From NCBI GenBank assembly GCA_963701445.1, contig CAVPAM010000038.1, positions 237,501 through 301,500 on the forward strand: a stretch of 64,000 nucleotides of DNA, written 5' to 3'. Source of the stretch: CAKZLS01 sp963701445 (lineage in GTDB: Bacteria; Pseudomonadota; Alphaproteobacteria; Rhodospirillales; Defluviicoccaceae). Under the pieces are notes generated by a model. That model ran no database searches. It saw nothing but the letters and a program-made list of their open reading frames with translations, and was not told the DNA's origin. This document shows positions 37,818-46,409 of the stretch, in pieces. Both the position numbers and the translations under genes were made by a program. How positions within the stretch are numbered: position 1 is the first letter of the stretch; every line of letters begins with the position of its first letter.

Positions 37818-38987
37818 GTGTCGTCGGTCTGCCGCGACTGCTGGGAGCCGCTGGAGGGTGCGCCGCCGGCCTGCCCGCGATGCGGGTCGGCGCGGTTGGT
37901 GGCGCACGCCGAACTCACCGAGCTCTGCATCGCGCATATCGACTGCGACGCCTTCTACGCGGCGGTGGAGAAGCGGGACAATCCCGCGCTGGCGGACAAG
38001 CCGGTGATCGTCGGCCATCCGGGCGGACGCGGGGTGGTGACGACGGCGTGCTACATCGCCCGCCGCTACGGGCCGCGCTCTGCCATGCCCATGTTCAAGG
38101 CGCTGGAGCTGTGTCCCGGCGCCGTGGTGATCCCGCCCGACATGGCCAAGTACAAGCGGGTCAGCCGGCAAATCCGCGAGATTTTCCTCGCCGCCACGCC
38201 CCTTGTGGAGCCGGTCTCCCTGGACGAGGCGTATCTCGATCTGTCGCGGGAGGCGCGGATGGGGGCCCGGCCCGCCGCCGTGACCCTGGCGGAGACGATG
38301 TCGCGGATCGAACGCGAGGTGGGCATCACCGCGTCGGTGGGCCTCGGCGCCAACAAGTTCCTCGCCAAGCTGGCGTCCGACCTGGAAAAGCCGCGCGGGT
38401 TTTCGGTCATCGGCCGGGCCGAGGCCCGGGCGTTTCTCGGGCCCCTGCCGGTTCGCAAGATCATGGGCGTCGGTCCGGCCACCGCCGCGCGCATGGAGAA
38501 ACTCGGGATCGAGACCATCGGCCAGCTTCAGGAGATGCCGGACGCCGAGATGGTCGCGCGCTTCGGCCGGTTCGGCCGGCGGCTGGCCGGTTTCGCGCGC
38601 GGAGAGGACGACCGCGAGGTGGTCCCGGACCGGCCGACCAAGAGTGTCTCCGCCGAGACCACCTTTGCCGCCGACATCCGCGACGCCGGGCAACTCGTGG
38701 AGGAGCTTCGCCCCCTCTGCGAGCGGGTGGCCAACCGCCTCCAGCGCGGCAATCTGGCCGGCTGGACGGTGGTGCTCAAGCTCAAGACGGGCGACTTCCG
38801 CGTCTTGACCCGCAACCATCGCCTGGGCGACCCCACCGGCCGCGCCGAGGTCATTTTCCGCGCCGCCGTTCCGCTGGTCGGCCGCGAGGCCGACGGCCGG
38901 CCCTTCCGCCTCGTCGGCGTGGGCGTCACCGACCTCTGCCCGCCCGACAACGCCGACCCGCCGGACCTGTTCGATCTGATGGTTTGA
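37818..38987 (+). CDS. dinB: DNA polymerase IV with N-terminal zinc-ribbon
   Basis: A 389-residue Y-family translesion polymerase. The N-terminal about 30 residues form a CxxC...CxxC ribbon (Cys5, Cys8, Cys19, Cys22) not found in E. coli DinB but known in alphaproteobacterial homologues. The polymerase core has AHIDCDAFYAAVEKRDNPAL (motif I Asp), PVSLDEAYLDLS (catalytic Asp-Glu) and SVGLGANKFLAKLASDLEKP. No beta-clamp motif was obvious; the C-terminus is PPDLFDLMV. Start is a GTG 3 bp after asnB. Confidence 0.93.
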   Translation: MSSVCRDCWEPLEGAPPACPRCGSARLVAHAELTELCIAHIDCDAFYAAVEKRDNPALADKPVIVGHPGGRGVVTTACYIARRYGPRSAMPMFKALELCPGAVVIPPDMAKYKRVSRQIREIFLAATPLVEPVSLDEAYLDLSREARMGARPAAVTLAETMSRIEREVGITASVGLGANKFLAKLASDLEKPRGFSVIGRAEARAFLGPLPVRKIMGVGPATAARMEKLGIETIGQLQEMPDAEMVARFGRFGRRLAGFARGEDDREVVPDRPTKSVSAETTFAADIRDAGQLVEELRPLCERVANRLQRGNLAGWTVVLKLKTGDFRVLTRNHRLGDPTGRAEVIFRAAVPLVGREADGRPFRLVGVGVTDLCPPDNADPPDLFDLMV

Positions 38988-39061
38988 ACCGACTACTCCA
39001 CGAATTGCCTCGCTATTCGGCGCATCGCCCTTCGGGCCAGAATTCTAAACATGTATGCGGC

Positions 39062-39108
39062 TTGTATCTTGTCTACGGCCCTAATAAGATGTAAAGAAAA
39101 TATATCTT
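39062..39108 (+). promoter_or_regulatory. norZ promoter overlapped by an NsrR operator
   Basis: A sigma70-like promoter TTGTAT-N17-TAAGAT at 39062-39090 is overlapped at its -10 by an 11-1-11 dyad. The left half AAGATGTAAAG is at 39086-39096, the centre base is A, and the right half AAATATATCTT is at 39098-39108. The E. coli NsrR consensus is AANATGCATTT-N-AAATGCATNTT; the right half matches at 9 of 11 positions and the left keeps AAGATG. Placement over the -10 fits repression that NO lifts. It is the only conspicuous AT-rich dyad in this 250-bp gap before norZ. Confidence 0.7.
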
Positions 39109-39240
39109 TTGGTTCGGCCCCCGGATCGGCGATTAACCGAGGTTAAGGCGTGAAAGGTGAAAGGCGTTTTATCTGGCGAAAATCGGGCCTGACGCGTGAT
39201 CCGAGGCGTGACCTGTCGCCGCTGAAAAGGGAGGTTCTTC

Positions 39241-41529
39241 ATGCACAACATCCGTCGCCTGTGGATCGTGCTCGCCATCATCGTCGTTGGCTCGTTTGTC
39301 GTCCTCGGTTTTGTCGGCCGCCAGATCTATGTGCATAAGCCCCCCGTTCCGTCCGCGGTGGTGACCGAACAGGGTGAAACACTCTTCACCGAAGAGGACA
39401 TCCGTCGCGGCCGGCAAGTGTGGCAGTCGATCGGCGGGCAGCAGCTCGGCTCGATCTGGGGACACGGGGCCTATCTGACGCCGGACTGGTCGGCGGACTG
39501 GCTTCACCGCGAGCTGACTTTCATGCTCGACCGCTGGGCTGAGCGCGACTACGGCGTGTCGTTCGACGAAGTGGGCCGGGAGCGGCAGGCGGCCCTCAAG
39601 GAGCGTCTAAGCGGGGAAATACGCAACAACCGCGTCGATCCCGAAACCGGCGTGCTGACGGTTTCGGCCGAGCGCGCCGCCGCGATCCGGGATAACCGCG
39701 CGTTCTACGAGGGTCTGTTCGGTACCGCGCCGGATCAGGCCGTACTGCGTGAACAGTACGCCATGCCCGAAAACCCGATTCCGGACGCGTCGCGGCGCGC
39801 GGCGCTGACGACGTTCTTCTTCTGGGCGTCTTGGGCAACCGCGACCGAGCGGCCGGACATCAGCGCCACCTACACCATGAACTGGCCGCACGAGCCGCTC
39901 ATCGGCAATCTGCCGACGACCGAAGCGGTGGTGTGGTCGGTGGCCTCGTTCGTCGCCCTGATCGGGGCGATCGGGCTTCTCGTTTGGTATCAGGCGGCCC
40001 AGATCGCCAGGGAGCCGGACACGGCGCCGCCGACCAGCGATCCCATGGTGACACTGCGGCCGACGCGCTCGATGCTGGCCGTGCGCAAATACTTCGCCGT
40101 CGTGATGCTCTTGTTCCTGGCCCAGATCGGGCTTGGCACCCTGACCGCGCACTACACCGTGGAGGGGCAGGAGTTCTATGGCTTCCCGCTGGCCGACTGG
40201 CTGCCCTACGCGGTAACCCGAACGTGGCACACCCAGATCGCGATCTTCTGGATCGCGACCGCTTGGCTCGCCACCGGGCTGTATATCGCGCCCGCGATCT
40301 CGGGCTATGAGCCGCCGAGGCAGACGCTCGGCGTCAATGTGCTGTTCGGAGCGCTGCTGATCGTGGTCGTGGGGTCGCTGACCGGAGAATGGCTGGGCGT
40401 ACAGCAGAAACTTGGTCTCGACATCAACTTTTGGTTTGGCCATCAGGGGTACGAATATATCGACCTCGGCCGGTTTTGGCAGATCCTGCTGTTCGTTGGC
40501 TTGCTACTATGGTTGTTGCTGGTCGGCCGGGCCCTATGGCCGGTGCTCCGTAAGCCCAGTGACAGCCAGCCGTTGATCGCCGCCGTGTTCATCTCCACCG
40601 TCGCCATCGCGCTGTTCTACGCGGCCGGGTTCGCCTGGGGCAAGCACACCCATCTGTCGATGATCGAATACTGGCGCTGGTGGGTTGTCCATCTGTGGGT
40701 GGAGGGCTTCTTCGAGGTGTTCGCGACCGCCGTCATCGCGATGCTGTTCATGAAGCTTGGCCTGGTTCGGCCGCGGATCGCGTCGTCGGCGGTGCTGGTC
40801 TCGACGATCATATTCCTGTCGGGCGGCATTATCGGCACGCTGCATCATCTCTACTGGGCGGGCACACCCCCTTCAGTGATGGCCTTGGGCGCCGTGATCT
40901 CGGCTCTGGAGGTGGTGCCGCTGGTGCTGCTGGGGCTGGAGGGCTACCACAACTATCGCATGACGAAATCGGCCAAATGGGTGCTCGCTTATCGCTGGCC
41001 GATCCTGTTTCTCGTCGCCGTTGCGTTCTGGAACATGTTGGGAGCCGGGGTGTTCGGGTTCCTCGTAAACCCGCCGATCTCGCTCTACTACATTCAGGGC
41101 CTGAATACGACGGCGGTGCACGCGCACGCCGCCCTGTTCGGCGTCTACGGCATGCTCGGCATCGGCCTGATGCTCTTCTGCCTGCGCGGGCTCACCGTCC
41201 GCGCGGCGTGGGACGACCGCTTACTCAAGTGGGGTTTCTGGGGCCTGAACATCGGTTTGATGATGATGATTTTCCTGTCCCTGCTACCCATAGGCGCCAT
41301 TCAGGGCTGGGCGTCCGTCTCGGAAGGGCTATGGTACGCACGGTCGGTGGAGGTGGTGCATTCGCCGCTCGTCCGCACGCTCGTGTGGATGAGGGTGCCG
41401 GGCGACATCGTCTTTGGGCTGGGCGCGCTGTTCATCGCCCTGTTCGTCTTCAAGCTGTGGCGCGGCAGCCTCGGGCGCGTGCCGCTCACAACGGGCGTCG
41501 ACGGTGAATCGCCGCTGGCTGCGGAATGA
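39241..41529 (+). CDS. norZ: Quinol-dependent nitric oxide reductase (qNor)
   Basis: A 762-residue membrane enzyme reducing 2 NO to N2O with quinol. The qNor-specific N-terminal periplasmic extension (residues 30-220, ETLFTEEDIRRGRQVWQSIG and GSIWGHGAYLTPDWSADWLH) replaces the cytochrome NorC subunit, and about 14 helices follow. Catalytic residues visible: heme ligand His330 (RTWHTQIAIFW), HLWVEG with His484 and the FeB glutamate Glu488, His535-His536 (TLHHLYWAG), and His627/His629 (AVHAHAALFG). Preceded by GGGAGG and by the NsrR operator. The P450 gene follows 15 bp later in the same transcript. Confidence 0.95.
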   Translation: MHNIRRLWIVLAIIVVGSFVVLGFVGRQIYVHKPPVPSAVVTEQGETLFTEEDIRRGRQVWQSIGGQQLGSIWGHGAYLTPDWSADWLHRELTFMLDRWAERDYGVSFDEVGRERQAALKERLSGEIRNNRVDPETGVLTVSAERAAAIRDNRAFYEGLFGTAPDQAVLREQYAMPENPIPDASRRAALTTFFFWASWATATERPDISATYTMNWPHEPLIGNLPTTEAVVWSVASFVALIGAIGLLVWYQAAQIAREPDTAPPTSDPMVTLRPTRSMLAVRKYFAVVMLLFLAQIGLGTLTAHYTVEGQEFYGFPLADWLPYAVTRTWHTQIAIFWIATAWLATGLYIAPAISGYEPPRQTLGVNVLFGALLIVVVGSLTGEWLGVQQKLGLDINFWFGHQGYEYIDLGRFWQILLFVGLLLWLLLVGRALWPVLRKPSDSQPLIAAVFISTVAIALFYAAGFAWGKHTHLSMIEYWRWWVVHLWVEGFFEVFATAVIAMLFMKLGLVRPRIASSAVLVSTIIFLSGGIIGTLHHLYWAGTPPSVMALGAVISALEVVPLVLLGLEGYHNYRMTKSAKWVLAYRWPILFLVAVAFWNMLGAGVFGFLVNPPISLYYIQGLNTTAVHAHAALFGVYGMLGIGLMLFCLRGLTVRAAWDDRLLKWGFWGLNIGLMMMIFLSLLPIGAIQGWASVSEGLWYARSVEVVHSPLVRTLVWMRVPGDIVFGLGALFIALFVFKLWRGSLGRVPLTTGVDGESPLAAE

Positions 41530-41544
41530 CGGAGAGGAGAGTTC

Positions 41545-42699
41545 ATGACCGGTTCGCCCAAGCCCGATTGGGATCCGAGATCCGAGGCCGCTCTTGACGA
41601 TCAACCAGCCGCCTACGACGAGATGCGCGAACGGTGTCCGGTCGCATATAGCGATTACCTGGGATGGTCCTTGTTCCGGCACGAGGATGTCATGGGTGCG
41701 TTGAACGATCCCGAGACGTTCAGCAACGCGGTGTCCAGTCATCTTTCCGTGCCGAACGGGATGGATCCGCCGGAGCACACCGCGTTCCGGCGGATCATCG
41801 AACCCTATTTCGCGCCCGCACGGATGGAGGCGTTCGAGCCGGTTTGCCGGGAAATCGCCGCGGACCTGACTCGCTCGCTGCCGGCGCGCACCCGCGTGGA
41901 GTTCATCGCCGACTTCGCCCAGCCGTTCGCGGTCCGTGTCCAGTGCGCCTTTCTCGGCTGGCCGCGCGAAATGCAAGAACGGCTGCGCCTTTGGACGCTG
42001 AGAAATCGCGAGGCAACGCTTGCCCGGGACCGGACCGTGATGGCTGACATCGCCCGCGAGTTCGAGGCGTATATCGACGAGATGTTGCGGGTCCGGCGCG
42101 AGGCCGGCGCGAGGGCAAGCGACGACGTAACCGCCAGATTGATGCACACCTTAGTGCGGGGCCGGCCGTTGCGCGACGAAGAAATCGCCAGCATTTTGCG
42201 CAACTGGACGGTCGGTGAAATCGGCACGATCTCGGCGGCTTTGGGCATCCTGGTTCATTTCGTCGCCCACCACGCCGATCCGCAGGGGCGATTGCGCGGC
42301 CAACCGTCATTGCTGCCCAACGCCATTGAGGAGATTCTCCGGGTCCATGGCCCGCTCGCGGCTAACCGCCGCGTTACCACCCGGCCCGTGACGATCGGAG
42401 GACGGGAGATCGGCGCCGGCGAACGGATCTCGCTGATCTGGATCTCCGCCAACCGCGACGGGGAGGTCTTCAAGGATCCGGAGACGGTCCGGCTGGATCG
42501 TGATCCGGCTGGCAATCTGCTGTGGGGCGCGGGAATTCATATCTGTTCCGGCGCTCCGCTGGCCCGTCTGGAGATGCGGGTCGCCATGGAGGAGCTTCTC
42601 GGCGGGACAACCCACATCGAACCTGCCCCGGGCGAACCGCCGGCCAACGCGATGTACCCCGCAAGCGGTTTCGCCGCGTTGGCCCTGCGGATCCGATGA
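41545..42699 (+). CDS. Cytochrome P450 co-transcribed with nitric oxide reductase
   Basis: A 384-residue soluble bacterial P450. The heme-binding loop is LLWGAGIHICSGAPLARLEM with Cys334 as thiolate ligand, the ExxR pair is Glu263/Arg266 (EEILR), and the PERF-like DPETVRLDRDP follows. The I-helix reads TVGEIGTISAALGILVHF: a threonine (Thr228) is present but the residue before it, usually Asp/Glu in monooxygenases, is Gly227. The gene follows norZ by 15 bp (GGAGAGGAG ribosome site), and the NsrR gene converges on it. No ferredoxin or reductase gene is adjacent. A role connected with NO is inferred from context; substrate hydroxylation is the conventional alternative. Confidence 0.93.
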   Translation: MTGSPKPDWDPRSEAALDDQPAAYDEMRERCPVAYSDYLGWSLFRHEDVMGALNDPETFSNAVSSHLSVPNGMDPPEHTAFRRIIEPYFAPARMEAFEPVCREIAADLTRSLPARTRVEFIADFAQPFAVRVQCAFLGWPREMQERLRLWTLRNREATLARDRTVMADIAREFEAYIDEMLRVRREAGARASDDVTARLMHTLVRGRPLRDEEIASILRNWTVGEIGTISAALGILVHFVAHHADPQGRLRGQPSLLPNAIEEILRVHGPLAANRRVTTRPVTIGGREIGAGERISLIWISANRDGEVFKDPETVRLDRDPAGNLLWGAGIHICSGAPLARLEMRVAMEELLGGTTHIEPAPGEPPANAMYPASGFAALALRIR

Positions 42700-42796
42700 C
42701 CGATCGTTCCAGGCCCGCGGAACGGGAGCCATCCGCCTGAACGCGCCCTATGGGTTCGTTTCCGAAGCGGGGGTACGAGATGCTGGACACGGACCA

Positions 42797-43273
42797 CTAG
42801 GAGAGCTTGCGGTCGGCGTCAGTGGCATTGGCGTTACGGATATCGATCGGGAAGGCGCTCGAAAGCCCGGCGGCGGGGACCAGGAGATCCGCCAGGGTGT
42901 ATAGGTCGAGGGTGTCGAGAAATCGGTCCCGCGCAGCCTCCAGCGCAGGCCGCAAAACACAGTCGGTCACGATTCGGCATTGCCCTCCGGCGGTTCGGAA
43001 ACACTCGACCAATTCCATGTCCGGCTCCATATCACGGACGATGTTGCCTACCGTGATCTGTTCGGGGAGACGGCCGAGCCGCAGTCCGCCGTTCTTTCCC
43101 CGGATTGTTTCCACGTATCCCAGCCGCCCCAATTCGTGAACCAGCTTCATCAAATGGTTCTTCGAGATTCCGTATTGCTCAGCAATTTCCTGAATGGTGG
43201 CGAGTTGCTCGCCGCGCAGTCCGAGGTAGATCAAGACGCGAAGGGCATAATCAGTGTAGGCGGTTAGGCGCAT
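42797..43273 (-). CDS. nsrR: Rrf2-family nitric-oxide-sensing repressor NsrR
   Basis: A 158-residue Rrf2 regulator. The start MRLTAYTDYALRVLIYLGLR is the NsrR hallmark, with the winged helix QEIAEQYGISKNHLMKLVHE and the wing VETIRGKNGGLRLGR. Three cysteines, Cys91, Cys99 and Cys105 (VECFRTAGGQCRIVTDC), are placed to ligate the NO-sensitive iron-sulfur cluster. Its ATG at 43273 has CCGGAGGC upstream. It converges with the norZ-P450 pair (97 bp between stops), and a matching operator lies at the norZ promoter, so local repression relieved by NO is likely. Confidence 0.92.
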   Translation of the reverse strand: MRLTAYTDYALRVLIYLGLRGEQLATIQEIAEQYGISKNHLMKLVHELGRLGYVETIRGKNGGLRLGRLPEQITVGNIVRDMEPDMELVECFRTAGGQCRIVTDCVLRPALEAARDRFLDTLDLYTLADLLVPAAGLSSAFPIDIRNANATDADRKLS

Positions 43274-43322
43274 TGGTGCCTCCGGCTGGTCGACGTCCGC
43301 ACAGGCCGCGCGCGCGAACTCC

Positions 43323-43338
43323 ACAATACATGTATTGT
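43323..43338 (-). promoter_or_regulatory. 16-bp perfect palindrome upstream of nsrR
   Basis: ACAATACATGTATTGT reads identically on both strands and lies 50-65 bp upstream of the nsrR start, 100 bp before the divergent glycosyltransferase. An ATACAT word is repeated nearby (complement of ATGTAT at 43341-43347). It is a good candidate operator for autoregulation or for another regulator of nsrR, but it differs from the 11-1-11 NsrR dyad at norZ. Confidence 0.5.
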
Positions 43339-43439
43339 TGATGTATCTACAATGCCAGGCAACTGTCGCTTCGACTTGCGAGGGAGACTGTTATACTGGG
43401 CAAAATGATCGCGACACCGTATCCGTCCGAGCCGTCCGA

Positions 43440-44291
43440 ATGAGCGAACCCAAGGTCTCCGTTGTCGTAACGGCTTACAATCGGCCGGACTATCTGGCGG
43501 CGGCGCTCGACAGCGTTCTCGGTCAGACCCATGGGAACCGCGAGATCCTCGTGGTGGACGATTGCTCGGAGGCCGACCTTGAGGGCGTCGTGCGGTCCCG
43601 CCCCGGCGATATCCGCTATGTTCGTCAGGACCGGAACGGCGGCCCCAGCAAGGCGCGTAATCGCGGGGTGGCGTTGGCGGTGGGCGAGTACGTGGCGTTT
43701 CTCGACGACGACGACACGTGGCTGCCGGCCAAACTGGAACGGCAGGTCGCGGCCATGGACGGACACCTGGCCTGTCTGTGCGGGTTCCGGTTTCTCGAGC
43801 GTGACCGGGTTCGGGTCCACGCCGTCGACGCGATCACCGGCGACGACCTGCGGCGTGGCAACATCTTCTGCGGCGCCAGCGGGCTCATGGCGCCGCGGGA
43901 CGCGCTACTCGCGTGCCCGTTCGACGAAGGCCTTTCGAGCGGCGAGGATTGGGATCTGTACGTGCGCCTGTCGCAACGGGGCTCCCTCGCGTATGTGCCG
44001 CAACCGCTGTTCCTGTACCGGCTGGGCAGTCACGAGAGCATCACCACCAGGGCGCGGAGCATGACGCTTTCGGATATCGGCGTTCGCGTCGAACACATCC
44101 ACAAGAACCGCGACTGGCTCGGCGACGGAAACTACCGACGCCTTCTGGCGGCCAAGATCCTGGAATACATCGGCGGCAAACCGAACAAGCCGGCCTTCCT
44201 CGCCTATTCCCTCCGCCACGCCGGCCTCGGCGCGACCCTTCAGGTGCTGTTGAGAAAGGCGCTTCGGACGCCGGAGAGGCTCGGCCGATAG
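43440..44291 (+). CDS. Family 2 glycosyltransferase
   Basis: A 283-residue GT-A enzyme starting at the ATG at 43440 (MSEPKVSVVVTAYNRPDYLA). The nucleotide-binding ILVVDDCSEADLE, the donor-site YVAFLDDDDTW (DXD-like), and the acceptor SGEDWDLYVRLSQRG with its ED motif are clear. The C-terminal about 90 residues are helical. It stands alone between nsrR and mscL; the acceptor is unknown. Confidence 0.85.
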   Translation: MSEPKVSVVVTAYNRPDYLAAALDSVLGQTHGNREILVVDDCSEADLEGVVRSRPGDIRYVRQDRNGGPSKARNRGVALAVGEYVAFLDDDDTWLPAKLERQVAAMDGHLACLCGFRFLERDRVRVHAVDAITGDDLRRGNIFCGASGLMAPRDALLACPFDEGLSSGEDWDLYVRLSQRGSLAYVPQPLFLYRLGSHESITTRARSMTLSDIGVRVEHIHKNRDWLGDGNYRRLLAAKILEYIGGKPNKPAFLAYSLRHAGLGATLQVLLRKALRTPERLGR

Positions 44292-44407
44292 ATCGGGGTG
44301 AAAACCCTTTGTGAACAACCATCTTTTTGCGTAAAAATCGGAAACGATATGGTTTGCGGTTCATCGTCGGGGATGCCGGCGGTCCACGATACAGGAGGGT
44401 CGAGTAC

Positions 44408-44833
44408 ATGAGCATGATGCAGGAATTCAAGGAGTTCGCGGTCAAGGGGAATGTCGTGGACATCGGTGTCGGTATCGTCATCGGCGCCGCGTTCACGTCC
44501 ATCGTCAATTCCCTGGTGGCCGATATCATCAATCCGATCATCGGGGTGATCACCGGCGGTATCGATTTTTCCAATCTGTTCATCAATCTCGGCAAAGAGG
44601 AGTATGCCAGCCTCTCGGCGGCGCAGGCGGCGGGCGCGCCCACGGTCAACTATGGATTGTTCATCAACGCGATCATTTCGTTTCTGATCGTCTCGTTCGT
44701 TCTGTTCATCATCATCAAGAACGTGAATCGACTGAGGAACATGGTCGACGAACCGGAGGAGGAGAAGGAACCGGAGCCCTCCGACGAGGTGAAGCTGCTC
44801 ACCGAAATCCGCGACGCGCTCAAGAAGGCCTGA
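44408..44833 (+). CDS. mscL: Large-conductance mechanosensitive channel MscL
   Basis: A 141-residue channel. The N-terminal helix and TM1 read FKEFAVKGNVVDIGVGIVIG and continue to AAFTSIVNSLVADIINPIIG; TM2 is FINAIISFLIVSFVLFIIIK; the C-terminal bundle is EVKLLTEIRDALKK. The ribosome site is AGGAGGG. A stem GCCACCG/CGGTGGC at 44849-44869 downstream may be its terminator. The channel releases osmolytes on hypo-osmotic shock. Confidence 0.95.
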   Translation: MSMMQEFKEFAVKGNVVDIGVGIVIGAAFTSIVNSLVADIINPIIGVITGGIDFSNLFINLGKEEYASLSAAQAAGAPTVNYGLFINAIISFLIVSFVLFIIIKNVNRLRNMVDEPEEEKEPEPSDEVKLLTEIRDALKKA

Positions 44834-45001
44834 CGGTCCAGGCTGCTCGCCACCGCCGTTTCCGGTGGCGGCGGCGGTCCGCGCCGCCGGGCTTGACGCG
44901 AATATCGCCGCGAACCATATGCACGGCGGCCCATTGACTGGATTGCGCGCGACGGCGGACGGCAAACATCAAACTGGGTGAACTCTCTCGCGGAGGAATC
45001 C

Positions 45002-45952
45002 ATGGTTTGGATGTTGATCGTCCTGGGGCTTGTCGCGCTGGTGGGCGGCGCCGAACTCTTGGTTCGCGGTTCCGTGTCGGTCGCGCGCTCCCTGCGGGTA
45101 TCGCCGCTGATCATCGGCTTGACCATCGTCGGTTTCGGGACGTCGACCCCCGAGTTGTCGGCCAGCATCGGCGCCGCCCTCAAGGGGGCGCCGGGAATCG
45201 CCGTAGGCAATGTCGTCGGCAGCAACATCGCCAACATTCTTCTCATCCTCGGCATCGCCGCGTTGATCACCCCCATCGCGACCACCAAGAGCGCCTTCGT
45301 TCGCGACGGGTCGGCATTGGTCGGAGCCAGCGTCATCCTGGCGGTCGTCTGTCTGTTCGGCGTCCTCGACAGGGCGGTCGGGTACGCATTCGTCCTATTG
45401 TTGATTGGGTACATCTATATTTCCTTCCGACAGGATAGGAGGGGAAACGGAGCCGCCGTCGTCCACCGGGAGCAGGCGGAGGAAATCCACCATCGGCCGG
45501 CGGCGACGTGGACCGCCGCTCTCTTTATCATGGGTGGCCTCGTCGGACTGATCGGGGGCGCCTGGTTTCTCGTCGACGGAGCGATTTCGGCGGCGCGCGC
45601 GTGGGAAATTCCCGAGGCCGTGATCGGATTGACCATCGTGGCGGTGGGGACCTCGCTTCCGGAACTGACGACCTCGGTGGTCGCCGGACTGCGCGGTCAC
45701 TCCGATGTCGCGTTCGGCAACATCGTCGGCAGCAACATTTTCAATATCCTCGGCATCCTCGGTGTCACCGCCGTGATCACCCCCCTCGAAATCCCGTCCC
45801 GGATCGCCGGCATCGACATCTGGCTGATGCTTGGCGTGACCCTTGTGGCAGTGGTGTTCTCCATCACCGGATGGAGGGTCTCCCGTTGGGAGGGATTTGT
45901 GCTGCTTTGCGGGTATGTGGGTTACATGGCGATCCTGTTCCTGCCGTTGTAG
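45002..45952 (+). CDS. Calcium/sodium antiporter (YrbG/CaxA family)
   Basis: A 316-residue K+-dependent Na+/Ca2+ exchanger-like protein with about ten helices and the two inverted alpha repeats GFGTSTPELSASIGAALKG (about 40-60) and AVGTSLPELTTSVVAGLRG (about 215-233), each followed by VGSNI. The ATG at 45002 follows CGGAGGAATC; an upstream GTG at 44978 is rejected. It likely extrudes Ca2+ or moves Na+ across the inner membrane. Confidence 0.9.
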   Translation: MVWMLIVLGLVALVGGAELLVRGSVSVARSLRVSPLIIGLTIVGFGTSTPELSASIGAALKGAPGIAVGNVVGSNIANILLILGIAALITPIATTKSAFVRDGSALVGASVILAVVCLFGVLDRAVGYAFVLLLIGYIYISFRQDRRGNGAAVVHREQAEEIHHRPAATWTAALFIMGGLVGLIGGAWFLVDGAISAARAWEIPEAVIGLTIVAVGTSLPELTTSVVAGLRGHSDVAFGNIVGSNIFNILGILGVTAVITPLEIPSRIAGIDIWLMLGVTLVAVVFSITGWRVSRWEGFVLLCGYVGYMAILFLPL

Positions 45953-46181
45953 CGGTCTCCGTTCCGCCCGTCCGGACGCTTGGCGGTCCTTCGTTATTCC
46001 TTCGAACCCTTAGCGACCGGGGAAAGAACCGGTGGATATATGCTTCAGTGTTTTCGATATTAAATATCAAATAAATTCCATTTTCAAATTCTACTCCTTG
46101 GCTAGAATCGGCAGCTGGCTGTACGCCATTACTTGAGAGCACCTAACAACAGGGCTTTAGTGGGAAAAGGAGACACGGGCC

Positions 46182-46310
46182 ATGATGATGGATAGGGAGA
46201 CGAAGCAGAATCTCATTTGGACCCTGGGGACCGTTGCCGGTTTAGCGCTTGTATTTGTCGCCATCGCATACGGGTTCGGTTGGTTCGGCGGCGCTCCGCT
46301 CCCCCAGTAG
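46182..46310 (+). CDS. 42-residue single-helix membrane protein
   Basis: A short gene with a good ribosome site (AAAAGGAGA about ten bases before ATG). The predicted protein is MMMDRETKQNLIW, then a hydrophobic helix TLGTVAGLALVFVAIAYGFG, and a short WFGGAPLPQ tail. The compact pattern, a charged N-terminus plus one helix and a Gly/Pro tail, resembles small accessory subunits or regulatory membrane peptides. The preceding 45953-46181 gap is unusually AT-rich (about 46040-46100) and could carry its promoter; I see no other gene in it. Confidence 0.55.
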   Translation: MMMDRETKQNLIWTLGTVAGLALVFVAIAYGFGWFGGAPLPQ

Positions 46311-46409
46311 GGTAACGGCGCGCGGCGGCGGCCCCGGATACCCGGGTCCGTCGCGGGCAACGAGCGTCATGGACATCCGGCCGCCGGGCCATCGTTTCAT
46401 GTGGACCGT

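Noticed and set aside
39241..41529. Annotation as cytochrome c oxidase subunit I
   Set aside because: HLWVEG with FeB glutamate and the long N-terminal extension are specific to quinol nitric oxide reductase.
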